The notes under the pieces are model-generated. The model was not told the DNA's origin and did not search any database. It saw only the letters and a program-made list of their open reading frames with translations. A stretch of 64,000 bases of DNA, taken from NCBI RefSeq assembly GCF_000024065.1, contig NC_013174.1, positions 372,001-436,000 of the forward strand, written 5' to 3'. The stretch comes from Jonesia denitrificans DSM 20603 (GTDB taxonomy: Bacteria; Actinomycetota; Actinomycetes; Actinomycetales; Cellulomonadaceae). Of the stretch, positions 47,404 through 56,350 are shown one piece after another. The number at the start of each line of letters is the position of its first letter. Position 1 is the first letter of the stretch. A program made the position numbers and the translations under genes.

Positions 47404-48324
47404 GTGGACTTCCGTATCTTCACCGAACCCCAACAAGGCGCCACCTACGACGACCTCCTCGCCGTCGCCCAAGCAACCGAACGCCTGGGATTCAGCGCTT
47501 TCTTCCGCTCCGACCACTTCCTCACCATGGGAGGAAACGGCCAACCCGGGCCAACCGATGCGTGGCTCACTCTCGCAGCGCTCGCCCGAGAAACCTCCAC
47601 AATCCGCCTGGGCACCTTGGTGACCTCCGCAACCTTTCGCCACCCCGGCCTGCTCGCCATCCAAGTCGCCCAGGTCGATCAGATGAGCCAAGGTCGAGTG
47701 GACTTCGGACTTGGCACAGGATGGTACGAAGCGGAACACACCGCATACGGGGTCCCTTTTCCCGCGCATCGGTTCTCCCTATTAGAAGAACAACTTGCTG
47801 TCATCACCGGACTGTGGGAAACACCAGATGGTCAGTCATTCTCCTACGAGGGACACCACTACACGCTGACGAACTCGCCAGCACTTCCCAAACCCACCCA
47901 AGAACGTATCCCCGTGATTGTTGGTGGGGGAGGGCCACGCCGCACACCCGCGCTCGCTGCACGGTACGCGACAGAGTTCAACACTCCGTTCATCGCCTTT
48001 GAGGAGCTTGAAGGTACCTTCACCCGAGTACGTGAAGCGTGCACGCAAGCGGGGCGAGACCCCAACGAACTGACCTACTCCTCAGCATTTGTTGCCTGTG
48101 TGGGGGCCGATGACGCCGAATTTGAGCGCCGCGCCACCGCGATCGGCCGTGACCCAGACGAACTACGTCGCAATGGCATTGCAGGTACTGTTCCGCAAGC
48201 AATCGCGGCAGTTGCCAAAGCCAGGGACGCCGGTGCGCAACGCATCTACCTGCAGATCCTTGACTTAAGTGACCTTGACCATTTAGAACTTATTGCCCGC
48301 GAGGTCGTCCCTGCCTTTGCGTGA
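47404..48324 (+). CDS. LLM-class F420-dependent oxidoreductase
   Basis: A 306-residue luciferase-like flavin/F420 enzyme: GFSAFFRSDHFLTM, TSTIRLGTLVTSATFRHPGLLA, GRVDFGLGTGWYEAEHTAYG, IPVIVGGGGPRRTPALAARYA. These fit the actinobacterial F420-dependent subgroup. Substrate unknown. GTG start with AAGGAGACCC. Followed by a hairpin. Confidence 0.93.
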   Translation: MDFRIFTEPQQGATYDDLLAVAQATERLGFSAFFRSDHFLTMGGNGQPGPTDAWLTLAALARETSTIRLGTLVTSATFRHPGLLAIQVAQVDQMSQGRVDFGLGTGWYEAEHTAYGVPFPAHRFSLLEEQLAVITGLWETPDGQSFSYEGHHYTLTNSPALPKPTQERIPVIVGGGGPRRTPALAARYATEFNTPFIAFEELEGTFTRVREACTQAGRDPNELTYSSAFVACVGADDAEFERRATAIGRDPDELRRNGIAGTVPQAIAAVAKARDAGAQRIYLQILDLSDLDHLELIAREVVPAFA

Positions 48325-48353
48325 GGACGGACAGTGAACAGATCGTGAGCATC

Positions 48354-48382
48354 GGGCCCGCCTGATGGTCTCAGGCGGGCCC
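48354..48382 (+). terminator. Hairpin after the LLM oxidoreductase
   Basis: GGGCCCGCCTGA and TCAGGCGGGCCC, perfect 12-bp stem with 5-base loop, 30 bases after the stop. Confidence 0.75.
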
Positions 48383-48402
48383 CAACAGATAGAGTCTCGA
48401 AC

Positions 48403-50373
48403 ATGAACGCCACCTCCCCATTCCACCTCTCCGGTCACCAACCGTCGAGACGTGCCATGCATCGGGAACTGGCAGTCAATGAGCTTCCCATCCGTAATCT
48501 TGCCCCCCTTCCACCAACTCGACTGACACGCGGGCAGATTCCGCCCACGAACAGGTGGTATTCCGGGTTGGTGTTCGGATCCCCTCACCCGGTGTTCCCG
48601 ATGCCGTTGTCCTACATGCAAACAGGGCAAGGGTTTGTCTTCGGGGTACCGCGGGTGACCACATCGCGGCACACGATCTCCGGTCCTGCGGTCACGGACA
48701 TTGACGTCAATGTGGGGGCCACCTCATACCGGGTTTCTTCCAGTGACCTGGCATCCATCACCATTGACATGCTCAATGCGTCCGGGCGCGTCCTTGGCAA
48801 AGTGGTTCTTGCTGAGGGCGTTCCCTATGTCAGTTACACAGCAGAAATTGCCCACGACGTTGTCATGTCTGAGTCGTTTTCCTGGCGGTTTGAAAACTGT
48901 GCCACAGCAACAGTGGAGGGGCGTGCGTACGGGCTGGTGACCACTGGTGCCTTTGCGGCGCGCACAGTTCGTCTCGCGGCGGGCCAGTTTGTGTCCTTCA
49001 TCGGGTTTCCGCACGAACCAGCACCGGGGCGCACCGTCGAAGAAACCATCACCCGCCTTGCCACGCATGCTGCCTATCCGGTCCAACGCACTGAGGTGAC
49101 AGCGTCAGTCCACGACACCCACGTCGCCACTGCAGTTCGTTATATCGCCCGCGAAAACGGTCCCGTTGCGGTCGTACGAATGCCCCACCACGGTCCCACC
49201 ACTGATGATGTCCTGGGCCACTACAGCACTGTGTCAGGGACGACCACGCTCACCTCGGCAAAGAACTTTACTTGGGTCACACCCCGCCCACGAGAGGCGT
49301 CGGCACACCCATTGACCTCGGTGCCTGCCGCTGATGTTGACGAACTGATCACTCTCATCACCGCGGACATCAACGAACCACCGCGCGCACCCACTGACAC
49401 GTATTACGCGGGTAAAGCTCTTTACGCCCAGGCGAACCTTGTCACTCTCGCTGAGCGATTCCAGGTCGTGGGCGCAGCGGAATACCGCACCCAGGTTGAA
49501 GCGAACCTTGTGCGCTGGCTCCACCCTGATGGTGCGCAACGCTACGATCACCGTTTCTTTGCGTATGACGACCAGTGGAAGGGGGTTATCGGGGTTGACG
49601 CGTCGTTTGGGGCGGACGAGTTCAATGACCACCACGTTCACTACGGATACTTCATTCACGCCGCGGCGACTTTGGCTCACCATCACCGGGACCTCGTCCC
49701 AGTGATGGCACCTGTCATCAACGCGCTCATTGCTGATATTGCGCACCACAAAACTTCTGCTGTCGTCCCGCTGCTGCGTGCTGTGGATGTCTATAAGGGG
49801 CATTCCTGGGCTTCTGGTACGGCGCCGTTTGATGAAGGGAACAACCAACAATCGGTGTGCGAGGCCCTCAACGCATGGAATGCACTAGCGGCACGGGCCA
49901 CTGTGACTGATGACCAAGAACTATTCGACCTGGCTACCTGGCTTCTTGCTCTGGAAACCCAATCCGCGGCCACCTACTGGCTCAATATCGACCGCGACGA
50001 CCCAGTGCGACGCGGATACAAACACCCTATTGTTCCTCTGGTATGGGGAGCGAAGCACGACTATGCCACCTGGTTCAACGGGGAACCCTCAGGGCTGCTG
50101 GGAACCATGCTCCTGCCGATGCCTACCCCGGTTGCCCATGTTGCTGCCGACGCTGACCGTATCGCAGAGAACCTTGATGATGTGCTGGGGTACTACCAAG
50201 ATTTTGACACTGAGCACGGTGATTACTTACTCATGTACCAGGCGTTAGCAGGACAAGAACAGGCAGGGCACGCACTGGAAACAGTGCGCGCCCTGCCTGA
50301 AGACCGGATTGACGACGGGAACTCACGGTCGTGGCTGTTCGCCTGGGTTGCGGCTCACACGAACGTGAACTGA
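48403..50373 (+). CDS. GH81 endo-beta-1,3-glucanase-like protein without signal peptide
   Basis: A 656-residue GH81 protein: NRWYSGLVFGSPHPVFPMPLSY at the start of the beta domain, FGADEFNDHHVHYGYF with catalytic Asp409, DVYKGHSWASG, and EGNNQQSVCEALNAW. Two oddities: no signal peptide, although most bacterial GH81 are secreted, and Gln483 where the family usually has the NQES catalytic Glu; Glu487 is kept. Could be an intracellular beta-1,3-glucan oligosaccharide enzyme or catalytically altered. Monocistronic. Confidence 0.92.
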   Translation: MNATSPFHLSGHQPSRRAMHRELAVNELPIRNLAPLPPTRLTRGQIPPTNRWYSGLVFGSPHPVFPMPLSYMQTGQGFVFGVPRVTTSRHTISGPAVTDIDVNVGATSYRVSSSDLASITIDMLNASGRVLGKVVLAEGVPYVSYTAEIAHDVVMSESFSWRFENCATATVEGRAYGLVTTGAFAARTVRLAAGQFVSFIGFPHEPAPGRTVEETITRLATHAAYPVQRTEVTASVHDTHVATAVRYIARENGPVAVVRMPHHGPTTDDVLGHYSTVSGTTTLTSAKNFTWVTPRPREASAHPLTSVPAADVDELITLITADINEPPRAPTDTYYAGKALYAQANLVTLAERFQVVGAAEYRTQVEANLVRWLHPDGAQRYDHRFFAYDDQWKGVIGVDASFGADEFNDHHVHYGYFIHAAATLAHHHRDLVPVMAPVINALIADIAHHKTSAVVPLLRAVDVYKGHSWASGTAPFDEGNNQQSVCEALNAWNALAARATVTDDQELFDLATWLLALETQSAATYWLNIDRDDPVRRGYKHPIVPLVWGAKHDYATWFNGEPSGLLGTMLLPMPTPVAHVAADADRIAENLDDVLGYYQDFDTEHGDYLLMYQALAGQEQAGHALETVRALPEDRIDDGNSRSWLFAWVAAHTNVN

Positions 50374-50420
50374 AGACATAGGGTCACAGTGTCACCGTGG
50401 AGTCACGCCGTCAGGGTGAT

Positions 50421-50834
50421 TTAGTACGTCGAAAGGTCAGCGTCAAAGGCGCCTTGAGACGCAGCAAAGAAGATGAACGCGAACCACAAGATCACGAAGA
50501 CGGCGGTGACGTAGCCAAGAATTGTGCCAGCCAAAGCCATGCCGCGACCGGACTTGTTGTTGTTTTTCACGTCACGCAGAGCAAGGTGACCAAGGATGAT
50601 CGCAATGAGTCCGGTACCCAAAAGGCCGGTTACCAGTGCGGCGATGGCAAGACCGGAGGTCTGCTGGGGTGCGCCGTAGGGTTGCTGCGCGTAAGGCTGC
50701 GCGTTGTACGCGGGTGCCTGGCCATAGGGCTGCGCTGGGGCTTGCCCGTACGGTTGCTGTTGGTCAGCGGGCTGCTGCGCGTAGGGGTTGGAGTCGTTGT
50801 TGTCTTTTGGTGCGTAAGGGTTGTCCTGCGACAC
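50421..50834 (-). CDS. DUF4190 small membrane protein
   Basis: A 137-residue protein: Pro/Gln/Tyr-rich cytoplasmic N-terminus with repeated QPYGQAPA-like units (residues ~20-60), then the DUF4190 core SGLAIAALVTGLLG and ILGHLALRDVK with two TM helices. Function unknown, common in actinobacteria. The GTG start follows GGGAGATTACC; upstream frame to 50933 is rejected. Confidence 0.85.
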   Translation of the reverse strand: MSQDNPYAPKDNNDSNPYAQQPADQQQPYGQAPAQPYGQAPAYNAQPYAQQPYGAPQQTSGLAIAALVTGLLGTGLIAIILGHLALRDVKNNNKSGRGMALAGTILGYVTAVFVILWFAFIFFAASQGAFDADLSTY

Positions 50835-51119
50835 GGTAATCTCCCACAAAGGTATGGTCATTCTGTCTGAGCAAGCGTAACTGGTTCTCACCTGTGAGGT
50901 GTAGTTGTTTGCCGAGGAACACTCTCTCCTCACGGGGCGAAAGACACAAGAGCACAGAACGGGGAGTGTTATCCATCGAACGTTATGCGCCTAACCCTTT
51001 CACATGGTGAGATGCGCGTCCTGTGTCCCATGGGTGGACGCTACCAGCGGGTCTACCCTGGACAAGGTCCTGCACGCCTAGCGCCCCAGGGCCGTGAACG
51101 CTCAACGTGAGGACACATA

Positions 51120-52529
51120 GTGACTATTGGATGGAAACTCGCAGGGGACGGGAAAACCCTTGGCCCCCGCGACATTGTTGCCCCCGACCAACGGCTGACA
51201 TGGCCGCGAACGATCGGGATTGGGCTCCAACACATCATTGCGATGTTTGGGGCCACTTTTCTTGTCCCTCTCATTACCGGGTTCCCACCCGCAACAACCT
51301 TGTTCTTCTCAGCAGTGGGAACAATTGTTTTCCTCCTCATTACCGGTAATAGGCTTCCGAGTTATCTCGGATCAAGCTTTGCATTCATTGCTCCTATCTT
51401 GGCTGCGACAGCAAGCGGCGGTCATGGGGTGGCTGTAGGGGGCATCCTGATCACTGGTGTTCTTCTTGCCATCATTGGCGCGATCGTGCACTTTGCTGGT
51501 GTGCGCTGGATTGAAACCCTTATGCCACCGGTGGTCACCGGAACGATCGTTGCCCTCATTGGGTTCAACCTCGCACCTGCCGCGTGGGCGAGTACCCAAC
51601 TGCTCACCGATGCTGATGGCCGGGTCGTTCTTGATGACAACGGTCAGGTCACCGAACTTGTTACTGGTGGTTTTCTTGCTGCGCCGCTGACCGCGCTGGT
51701 GACCTTAGCGTCAATTGTGCTGATCACTGTGGTCTTCAAAGGGCTAATTGGCCGCCTGTCCATCTTGTTTGGTGTGGTGATCGGTTACGTGTTCGCGTTT
51801 GCCCGTGGTGAGGTCAACACAGCAGCGATTGGTCAAGCTGCGTGGTTTGGGTTGCCTGACTTCACGGCGCCCGAGTTTGATGTGGCGGTCTTTGGGCTCT
51901 TCCTGCCCGTGGTGTTCGTTCTCGTTGCGGAAAACATCGGACACGTGAAGTCGGTTGCGGCAATGACGGGGAAGAACCTTGACCATGTGATGGGGCGCGC
52001 GCTGTTCGCTGATGGTGTGGCCACCACTCTTGCTGGGAGTGGTGGAGGTTCGGGGACAACTACCTACGCGGAAAACATTGGCGTGATGGCGGCGACCCGC
52101 GTGTATTCAACAGCAGCCTACTGGGTCGCGGCCTTTGGGGCGTTGCTGCTGTCGTTGTTTCCAAAATTTGGTGCAGCGATCGCGACGGTGCCACCGGGAG
52201 TGATTGGTGGGGCGGCCACCCTCCTGTACGGGATGATCGGCATGTTGGGTGTACGCATCTGGATGCAAAACCGAGTGGACTTCTCCAACCCCATTAACCT
52301 CACGTCAGCTGCTATCCCACTGATTGTGGGGATCGCTAACTTCACGTGGAGTCCAGGGGATCTGACCTTTGAGGGGATCGCATTAGGGTCCGCTGCCGCG
52401 ATCCTTGTGTACCACGTGATGACAGTGCTTGCGCGGGTGTGCGGTACCGGACAAGAACCCGCATCGCCAGCCTCCGCACCAGCTGGTTCAGAGCTTGAGG
52501 GTGAGACAACAGCGGGAGAACGCGCTTAA
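51120..52529 (+). CDS. uraA: Uracil/xanthine permease, NCS2 family
   Basis: A 469-residue transporter with about 14 membrane spans. GLQHIIAMFGATFLVPLITG, ENIGHVKSVAAMTG (substrate-binding Glu) and GSGGGSGTTTYAENIGVMAAT are the nucleobase/ascorbate transporter signatures; the latter resembles uracil permeases. GTG start after GAGGACACATA. Likely works with upp in uracil salvage although 46 kb away. Confidence 0.93.
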   Translation: MTIGWKLAGDGKTLGPRDIVAPDQRLTWPRTIGIGLQHIIAMFGATFLVPLITGFPPATTLFFSAVGTIVFLLITGNRLPSYLGSSFAFIAPILAATASGGHGVAVGGILITGVLLAIIGAIVHFAGVRWIETLMPPVVTGTIVALIGFNLAPAAWASTQLLTDADGRVVLDDNGQVTELVTGGFLAAPLTALVTLASIVLITVVFKGLIGRLSILFGVVIGYVFAFARGEVNTAAIGQAAWFGLPDFTAPEFDVAVFGLFLPVVFVLVAENIGHVKSVAAMTGKNLDHVMGRALFADGVATTLAGSGGGSGTTTYAENIGVMAATRVYSTAAYWVAAFGALLLSLFPKFGAAIATVPPGVIGGAATLLYGMIGMLGVRIWMQNRVDFSNPINLTSAAIPLIVGIANFTWSPGDLTFEGIALGSAAAILVYHVMTVLARVCGTGQEPASPASAPAGSELEGETTAGERA

Positions 52530-52551
52530 CGCCCGCTGAAGAACAACGAAA

Positions 52552-52590
52552 TCAGGGTGGGGTCGTGACTGATCATGACCCCCACCCTGA
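52552..52590. terminator. Bidirectional hairpin between convergent genes
   Basis: TCAGGGTGGGGTC pairs with GACCCCCACCCTGA with one bulge, between the permease (+) and LytR_C gene (-). Confidence 0.75.
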
Positions 52591-52645
52591 GGACTATCGA
52601 TGCGCTCACCGGGTTGCTGTGCATGGTGCGGCGGCCACCGAAGGA

Positions 52646-53284
52646 CTACTCTTCAGCGGCATCTTCTACCTCTGGAGGCTCCACATGCTCACTCAACTCC
52701 CACAGATCAGTGCAGTTCTGGCGCCCGATCATGGGGGTCTCGGAGTCGAGCAACACGTTTTCCTCGGAGATGAGAGCCTTGAAGTCCTGGCCAATGAGGA
52801 CGTCAACAACACGTTCCTCACGGTCATCGTCGAGGATGAGAGCAGCGCTGGGGAAGTGCGCGGCGAGTGTGTACGCCCGGGACAGGTCCTTATACCCGTA
52901 CACGATCGCGTCGCCCACTCGTTTCTCGGAACTGTTCCCGATTTCTTGGATCTCAAAACCGCGGTCACGCAGGCCCTTAGAGACAGCAGAGGCAAGCCCA
53001 GTTCTGTCCTCGGAAGCGTTGTATACGTTGACTTTGACTTTGCTATAGGCCACAGGCTTGGTGCCCTCAGGCAGGCATGCTGTGGGGTACACCGGATCAA
53101 CGGGTTTTTCTTTATAACTAAAGCCCCCATCAAAGGGAAGGGTTGTGTCGCTGGAATATACCGCGACGGCACCAAGCCCAACGATGCCGAGAGCGGCAAC
53201 GAGCGAGCCGAAGATTAATGCTTGACGTTCCCGCATGCGTCGGCGACGAATAGCGCGGGCACGGACGATCTGTTCTTGGGACAC
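52646..53284 (-). CDS. LytR C-terminal domain protein
   Basis: A 212-residue membrane-anchored protein. Basic N-terminus, one TM helix (ALIFGSLVAALGIVGLGAVAVY), then the LytR_C domain (VKVNVYNASEDRTGLASAVSKGLRDRGF...). It lacks the LCP catalytic domain. Acidic C-terminal tail. GTG start. Such genes sit near the VapB-like gene in many actinobacteria; role in wall biogenesis is presumed. Confidence 0.88.
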   Translation of the reverse strand: MSQEQIVRARAIRRRRMRERQALIFGSLVAALGIVGLGAVAVYSSDTTLPFDGGFSYKEKPVDPVYPTACLPEGTKPVAYSKVKVNVYNASEDRTGLASAVSKGLRDRGFEIQEIGNSSEKRVGDAIVYGYKDLSRAYTLAAHFPSAALILDDDREERVVDVLIGQDFKALISEENVLLDSETPMIGRQNCTDLWELSEHVEPPEVEDAAEE

Positions 53285-53452
53285 CTTGACTTCAATCGTG
53301 ACGAGTTCTCATGGGTAAGTATCAACTCAAAACTCACTGCAGCGCGGGGGTGTCAAGAACACACCTGGGTGCGACGCAGTGAATGTAATACCAGAAGCCT
53401 AACGGAAAAACTGAGTGCCTTTGGGGCGAAACCACAGCACTGCACGGTGACC

Positions 53453-53746
53453 TTACAACTCCACCACACGCGCGTGAAGAACTGTGCGCTGTTGAAGCGC
53501 AGCTCGCACAGCCCGGTGGAGTCCATCTTCGAGGTATAAGGTGCCTTCCCACTGCACGACATGAGCAAACAGATCCCCGTAGAAGGTGGAATCCTCGGTG
53601 AGCAAGGAATCAAGGTCCAACGTGCGTTTTGTTGTGACCAGTTCATTGAGCCTGATCTGGCGTGGTGCAACCGTTGCCCAGTCCCGAGGGGATGTCAAAC
53701 CATGGTCCGGGTAGGGGCGGCCTTCACCGACGCGCTTGAAGATCAT
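53453..53746 (-). CDS. Conserved actinobacterial small protein (often labelled VapB-like antitoxin)
   Basis: A 97-residue protein beginning MIFKRVGEGRPYPDHGL, with QIRLNELVTTKRTLDLDSLL, and LEDGLHRAVRAALQQR. I recall such proteins being auto-labelled VapB-family antitoxins, but no toxin gene is adjacent, so the label is doubtful; the fold has a ParB-N-like feel (inference). The Met start is chosen by conservation; frame extends to 53875. Confidence 0.75.
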   Translation of the reverse strand: MIFKRVGEGRPYPDHGLTSPRDWATVAPRQIRLNELVTTKRTLDLDSLLTEDSTFYGDLFAHVVQWEGTLYLEDGLHRAVRAALQQRTVLHARVVEL

Positions 53747-53840
53747 AGCCCCAGTGTAGACAAAACAGACACCAACACGGGGATACAACGCGCCACGACA
53801 GTGGAGAGGTATCCCCGTGTTGGGTGCGTCATACTCCAGG

Positions 53841-54191
53841 CTAGGCGTCCATATCGAGGACCACACGACCATCAATGTGGCCAGCTTCCATCTCAGCGAA
53901 GATCGTATTGATGTCGGTCAACGGACGTGTGGTGAACGTTGGGTCAATAAGGCCACGAGCAAAGAAATCGAGCGCTTCCGCCATGTCCCGCCGTGTACCC
54001 ATAATGGACCCACGGACCGTCAACCCGAAAAGTACGGTGGTGAAAATGTCGAGCGGGAACTCCTCCGGAGGCAACCCCACCAAAACAACAGTGCCACCAC
54101 GGCGCAACGCACCGACTGCCTGCGGGAAAGCGTTCCCCACCCGATCACCCACAGAAACACGGGTGACACCCTCACCCTCCTGAATCCACAC
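53841..54191 (-). pseudogene. Collapsed zinc alcohol dehydrogenase (AdhP-like) remnant
   Basis: The 116-residue frame joins two separate pieces of an AdhP-type dehydrogenase. Residues ~5-20 (EGVTRVSVGDRVG) come from the N-terminal GroES-like domain; residues 21 onward (AFPQAVGALRRGGTVVLVGLPP ... GRVVLDM) are the C-terminal part of the cofactor domain. The roughly 160-200 residues between, with the zinc ligands and nucleotide loop, are missing, as is the N-terminus. The junction is near 54131 and stays in frame. Not functional as a dehydrogenase. It starts one base inside the alkB stop. Confidence 0.85.
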
Positions 54192-54886
54192 TATGAGACG
54201 ACGGGGGATGGTGCAGGACGAGAATCAGCGAAACCAGTCTCCCGCATCGTGATGTTCCACCGACCATGCTCCACACCGCACCCATCAGGTGCGCTCTCGG
54301 CGTGAATTTTTTGCACCCCATGAAACGCCAACCGCGACGGTCCGCCAAAAACAAACACGTCACCCGAGGCCAACGCAATATCGCGGTAAGGACGGTTGCG
54401 GTTCTCCGTGTTCCCAAACCGAAACGTGCAGGTGTCACCAATAGACAGTGACACAACAGGAGCCAACGATTTTTCATCCTTATCTTGATGCATCCCCATC
54501 CGGGCTTGCACATCATAAAAATTGATCAACGCCGTATCAGGTGTGTACGCCAACGCACGGTCTTCATCCCCCGTCGCATCCGCGACGATGCGCCGCCCCA
54601 ACCGAACCATCCACTTAGGAAACTCCACCACCCGCTGACCGTTGACATCCACCGCATCGCGCGAATAGGCATACGGACGCCAATGCCACCCCACACACAC
54701 CGTCTTTACCGACATCGGGTGACCGCGCACAGTTGCTGACCGGATCGGAACAGGACCTGCCGCCCACTGGGCACATTGACGCGCCAACCAGGCTTGCTGC
54801 GGAATCGTCAACCAGCCTGGCAGCCACACCGCACCAGGAGCGATCTCCTCACGCACACGGGGCACATCGGCATCGGAAAACAGCAC
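54191..54886 (-). CDS. alkB: AlkB-type 2-oxoglutarate/Fe(II) dioxygenase
   Basis: A 231-residue enzyme reversing 1-methyladenine/3-methylcytosine damage. Iron ligands His133 and Asp135 (MGMHQDKDE) and His189 (RLAFHG), and the 2-oxoglutarate motif RWNITMR (Arg209-Asn211-Arg215). GTG start after AAGGAGGAGTGC. Same strand as the gene at 54934, which overlaps its promoter zone. Confidence 0.94.
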   Translation of the reverse strand: MLFSDADVPRVREEIAPGAVWLPGWLTIPQQAWLARQCAQWAAGPVPIRSATVRGHPMSVKTVCVGWHWRPYAYSRDAVDVNGQRVVEFPKWMVRLGRRIVADATGDEDRALAYTPDTALINFYDVQARMGMHQDKDEKSLAPVVSLSIGDTCTFRFGNTENRNRPYRDIALASGDVFVFGGPSRLAFHGVQKIHAESAPDGCGVEHGRWNITMRETGFADSRPAPSPVVS

Positions 54887-54933
54887 GCACTCCTCCTTGC
54901 TTACTGACGTGGTTGGCGCACCCGAACCATGAG

Positions 54934-55470
54934 CTAGTCGCGGACGAAGAAACGCTCTTCCCATGTGTCATTGATAATCTGCACAACCTGCTCCATCTGG
55001 GACTCTGCCCGATCTTTGAGGTCTTGCAACAACACAGCGTCGAGCCGGTCATCGTGGTCTGCGACCATGGAAAGGGTTTGCCACATCGCGAGTTTCGCCC
55101 GAAGCAGCCCCGTAAGAATATCCAACTCCAACTGGCCAACACTGGCACGTTGCAGCCGGAAAAAGTTGACCGGGTTCACGTGCCCGGCAAGGCGAGCAAC
55201 CCCAGTCAATGCACGCTTAAACCCTTTTTGCTTATACCCCAGGTCACGCAAGATCCGTTTCAGATCGCGACGGTCCGCGTTGACCTGGTGGACCAGGGAA
55301 CGCAATGCCTTTTCTTGCGGAGTGCCACGCCAGGTACGGGCAGCCGCTTTGAACGCCCGCAACCCGGCCTCAGACCCCAAAAAGTGTTGGTTCAGGTAGT
55401 TCGCGTAGGAACTATGGTCAATGCGCTCCCCGCGTATGCTACGGGAAAACGGTGTGTTGTCGTGCGGCAT
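54934..55470 (-). CDS. Hypothetical helical protein
   Basis: A 178-residue soluble, Lys/Arg-rich, all-helical protein, no Cys or TM. NADRRDLKRILRDLGYKQK and DDRLDAVLLQDLKDRAESQ suggest a four-helix bundle. Not recognised. Lies 47 bases upstream of alkB on the same strand. Confidence 0.7.
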   Translation of the reverse strand: MPHDNTPFSRSIRGERIDHSSYANYLNQHFLGSEAGLRAFKAAARTWRGTPQEKALRSLVHQVNADRRDLKRILRDLGYKQKGFKRALTGVARLAGHVNPVNFFRLQRASVGQLELDILTGLLRAKLAMWQTLSMVADHDDRLDAVLLQDLKDRAESQMEQVVQIINDTWEERFFVRD

Positions 55471-55640
55471 GAGGGGCCTCCAAGGCGCATGGGTGGCAAC
55501 GTTTCTTTACTCTATGGGGGATTCAGGGTGCCTGCCCGGCGAACTGCAGGCGTCTGGGACTATGGTCTGCGCCAACACGACTGGGCAGGAGTATGGTCGG
55601 GGTAGGTCACGGTCATAGTGACAATCACAACGGAGGACTG

Positions 55641-56147
55641 ATGCCTCGGCCAACCTCGCGTGCGGAACTTTCTACCCTGAGTAAGCAGCGGATGAATGAT
55701 CTCAACGCGCTTGTTGACTCGCTGACTGAAGAGCAACTCACCGCTGAGTTTGCTGGTGTGGGTCGTGACCGGTGTGTGCGTGATGTGCTGATCCACCTGC
55801 ACGAGTGGCATCTCATGGTGTTGGCGTGGGCGAGGGGCAACATGGCTGGTCAGACGCAACCCTTTTTGCCTGCGCCATACACGTGGGCCACCTATGGGAA
55901 ATTGAATGTGGAGTTGTGGGAACGTCACCAACACACCCCGCTGACCGATGCGCGTACCGCGTTGGCCCGCAGCCACCAGGAGGTGATGGACCTGATTTCT
56001 CAGTTCACCGATGAGGAGCTCTTTACCAAGAAATACTTCCCCTGGACTGGCAGTACCTCACTAGGGAGTTATTGTGTGTCGTCCACGTCAAGTCACTACG
56101 ACTGGGCGAGGAAGATTATCCGTGCGCATCAGAGAAGAGCAATATAA
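55641..56147 (+). CDS. ClbS/DfsB-family four-helix protein
   Basis: A 168-residue member of the DinB-like ClbS/DfsB family: PRPTSRAELSTLSKQ, VRDVLIHLHEWH, NMAG...PAPYTWATY, and the helix-four motif. ClbS is a cyclopropane hydrolase protecting from colibactin; other members are uncharacterised. ATG after AACGGAGGACTG. Its stop codon lies inside the 54-bp palindrome that marks the left edge of the tRNA island. Confidence 0.88.
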   Translation: MPRPTSRAELSTLSKQRMNDLNALVDSLTEEQLTAEFAGVGRDRCVRDVLIHLHEWHLMVLAWARGNMAGQTQPFLPAPYTWATYGKLNVELWERHQHTPLTDARTALARSHQEVMDLISQFTDEELFTKKYFPWTGSTSLGSYCVSSTSSHYDWARKIIRAHQRRAI

Positions 56148-56193
56148 GACAGCCCCTGACTGCACCTGCAGTCAGGGGCTGTCTTATATTGCC
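56140..56193. repeat. 54-bp almost perfect palindrome at the island's left edge
   Basis: 26-base arms (left arm starts GCAATATAAGACAGCCCC) around a 2-base centre CC. It holds the ClbS stop codon and can end transcription on both strands. Its inner 19-bp arms recur at 60956-60995 with centre GG. Confidence 0.9.
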
Positions 56194-56219
56194 TGGCGGA
56201 GGATAGGGGATTCGAACCA
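56147..56219. repeat. Left 73-bp direct repeat with tRNA-Ser 3' end (att remnant)
   Basis: Matches 60956-61028 at 70 of 73 positions; the last 32 bp (56188-56219) are identical and are the 3' end of tRNA-Ser(GGA). After GGGATTCGAACC the copies part. Only the acceptor/T-arm portion of the tRNA is present here. Confidence 0.9.
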
Positions 56220-56224
56220 CCAGT

Positions 56225-56307
56225 TGCATCAAGGTATCTTCCTGTTGCATTTTCTTGCCTTCACCTGCATAAACATTGCGCTGGGTGTGCATCAGTTTGC
56301 ATCAAGG
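56225..56307. repeat. Two 11-bp repeats next to the left att, possible integrase arm sites
   Basis: TTGCATCAAGG occurs at 56225-56235 and 56297-56307, with weaker TTGCAT and CTGCAT in between. Arm-type sites of tyrosine recombinases look like this; binding is inferred. Confidence 0.45.
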
Positions 56308-56326
56308 ATAGTGGGTTTTGCAGTTC

Positions 56327-56350
56327 AAAGTGGGGAATAAATGGGGAACA
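56327..56350. repeat. 24-bp copy of the integrase gene's 3' end
   Basis: Identical to 60933-60956, which holds the integrase stop codon (sequence contains TGGGGAATAAATGGGG). One copy near each end of the island. Confidence 0.8.

Noticed and set aside
53453-53746. A toxin-antitoxin module
   Set aside because: The protein is only loosely VapB-like and there is no PIN-domain or other toxin gene next to it.
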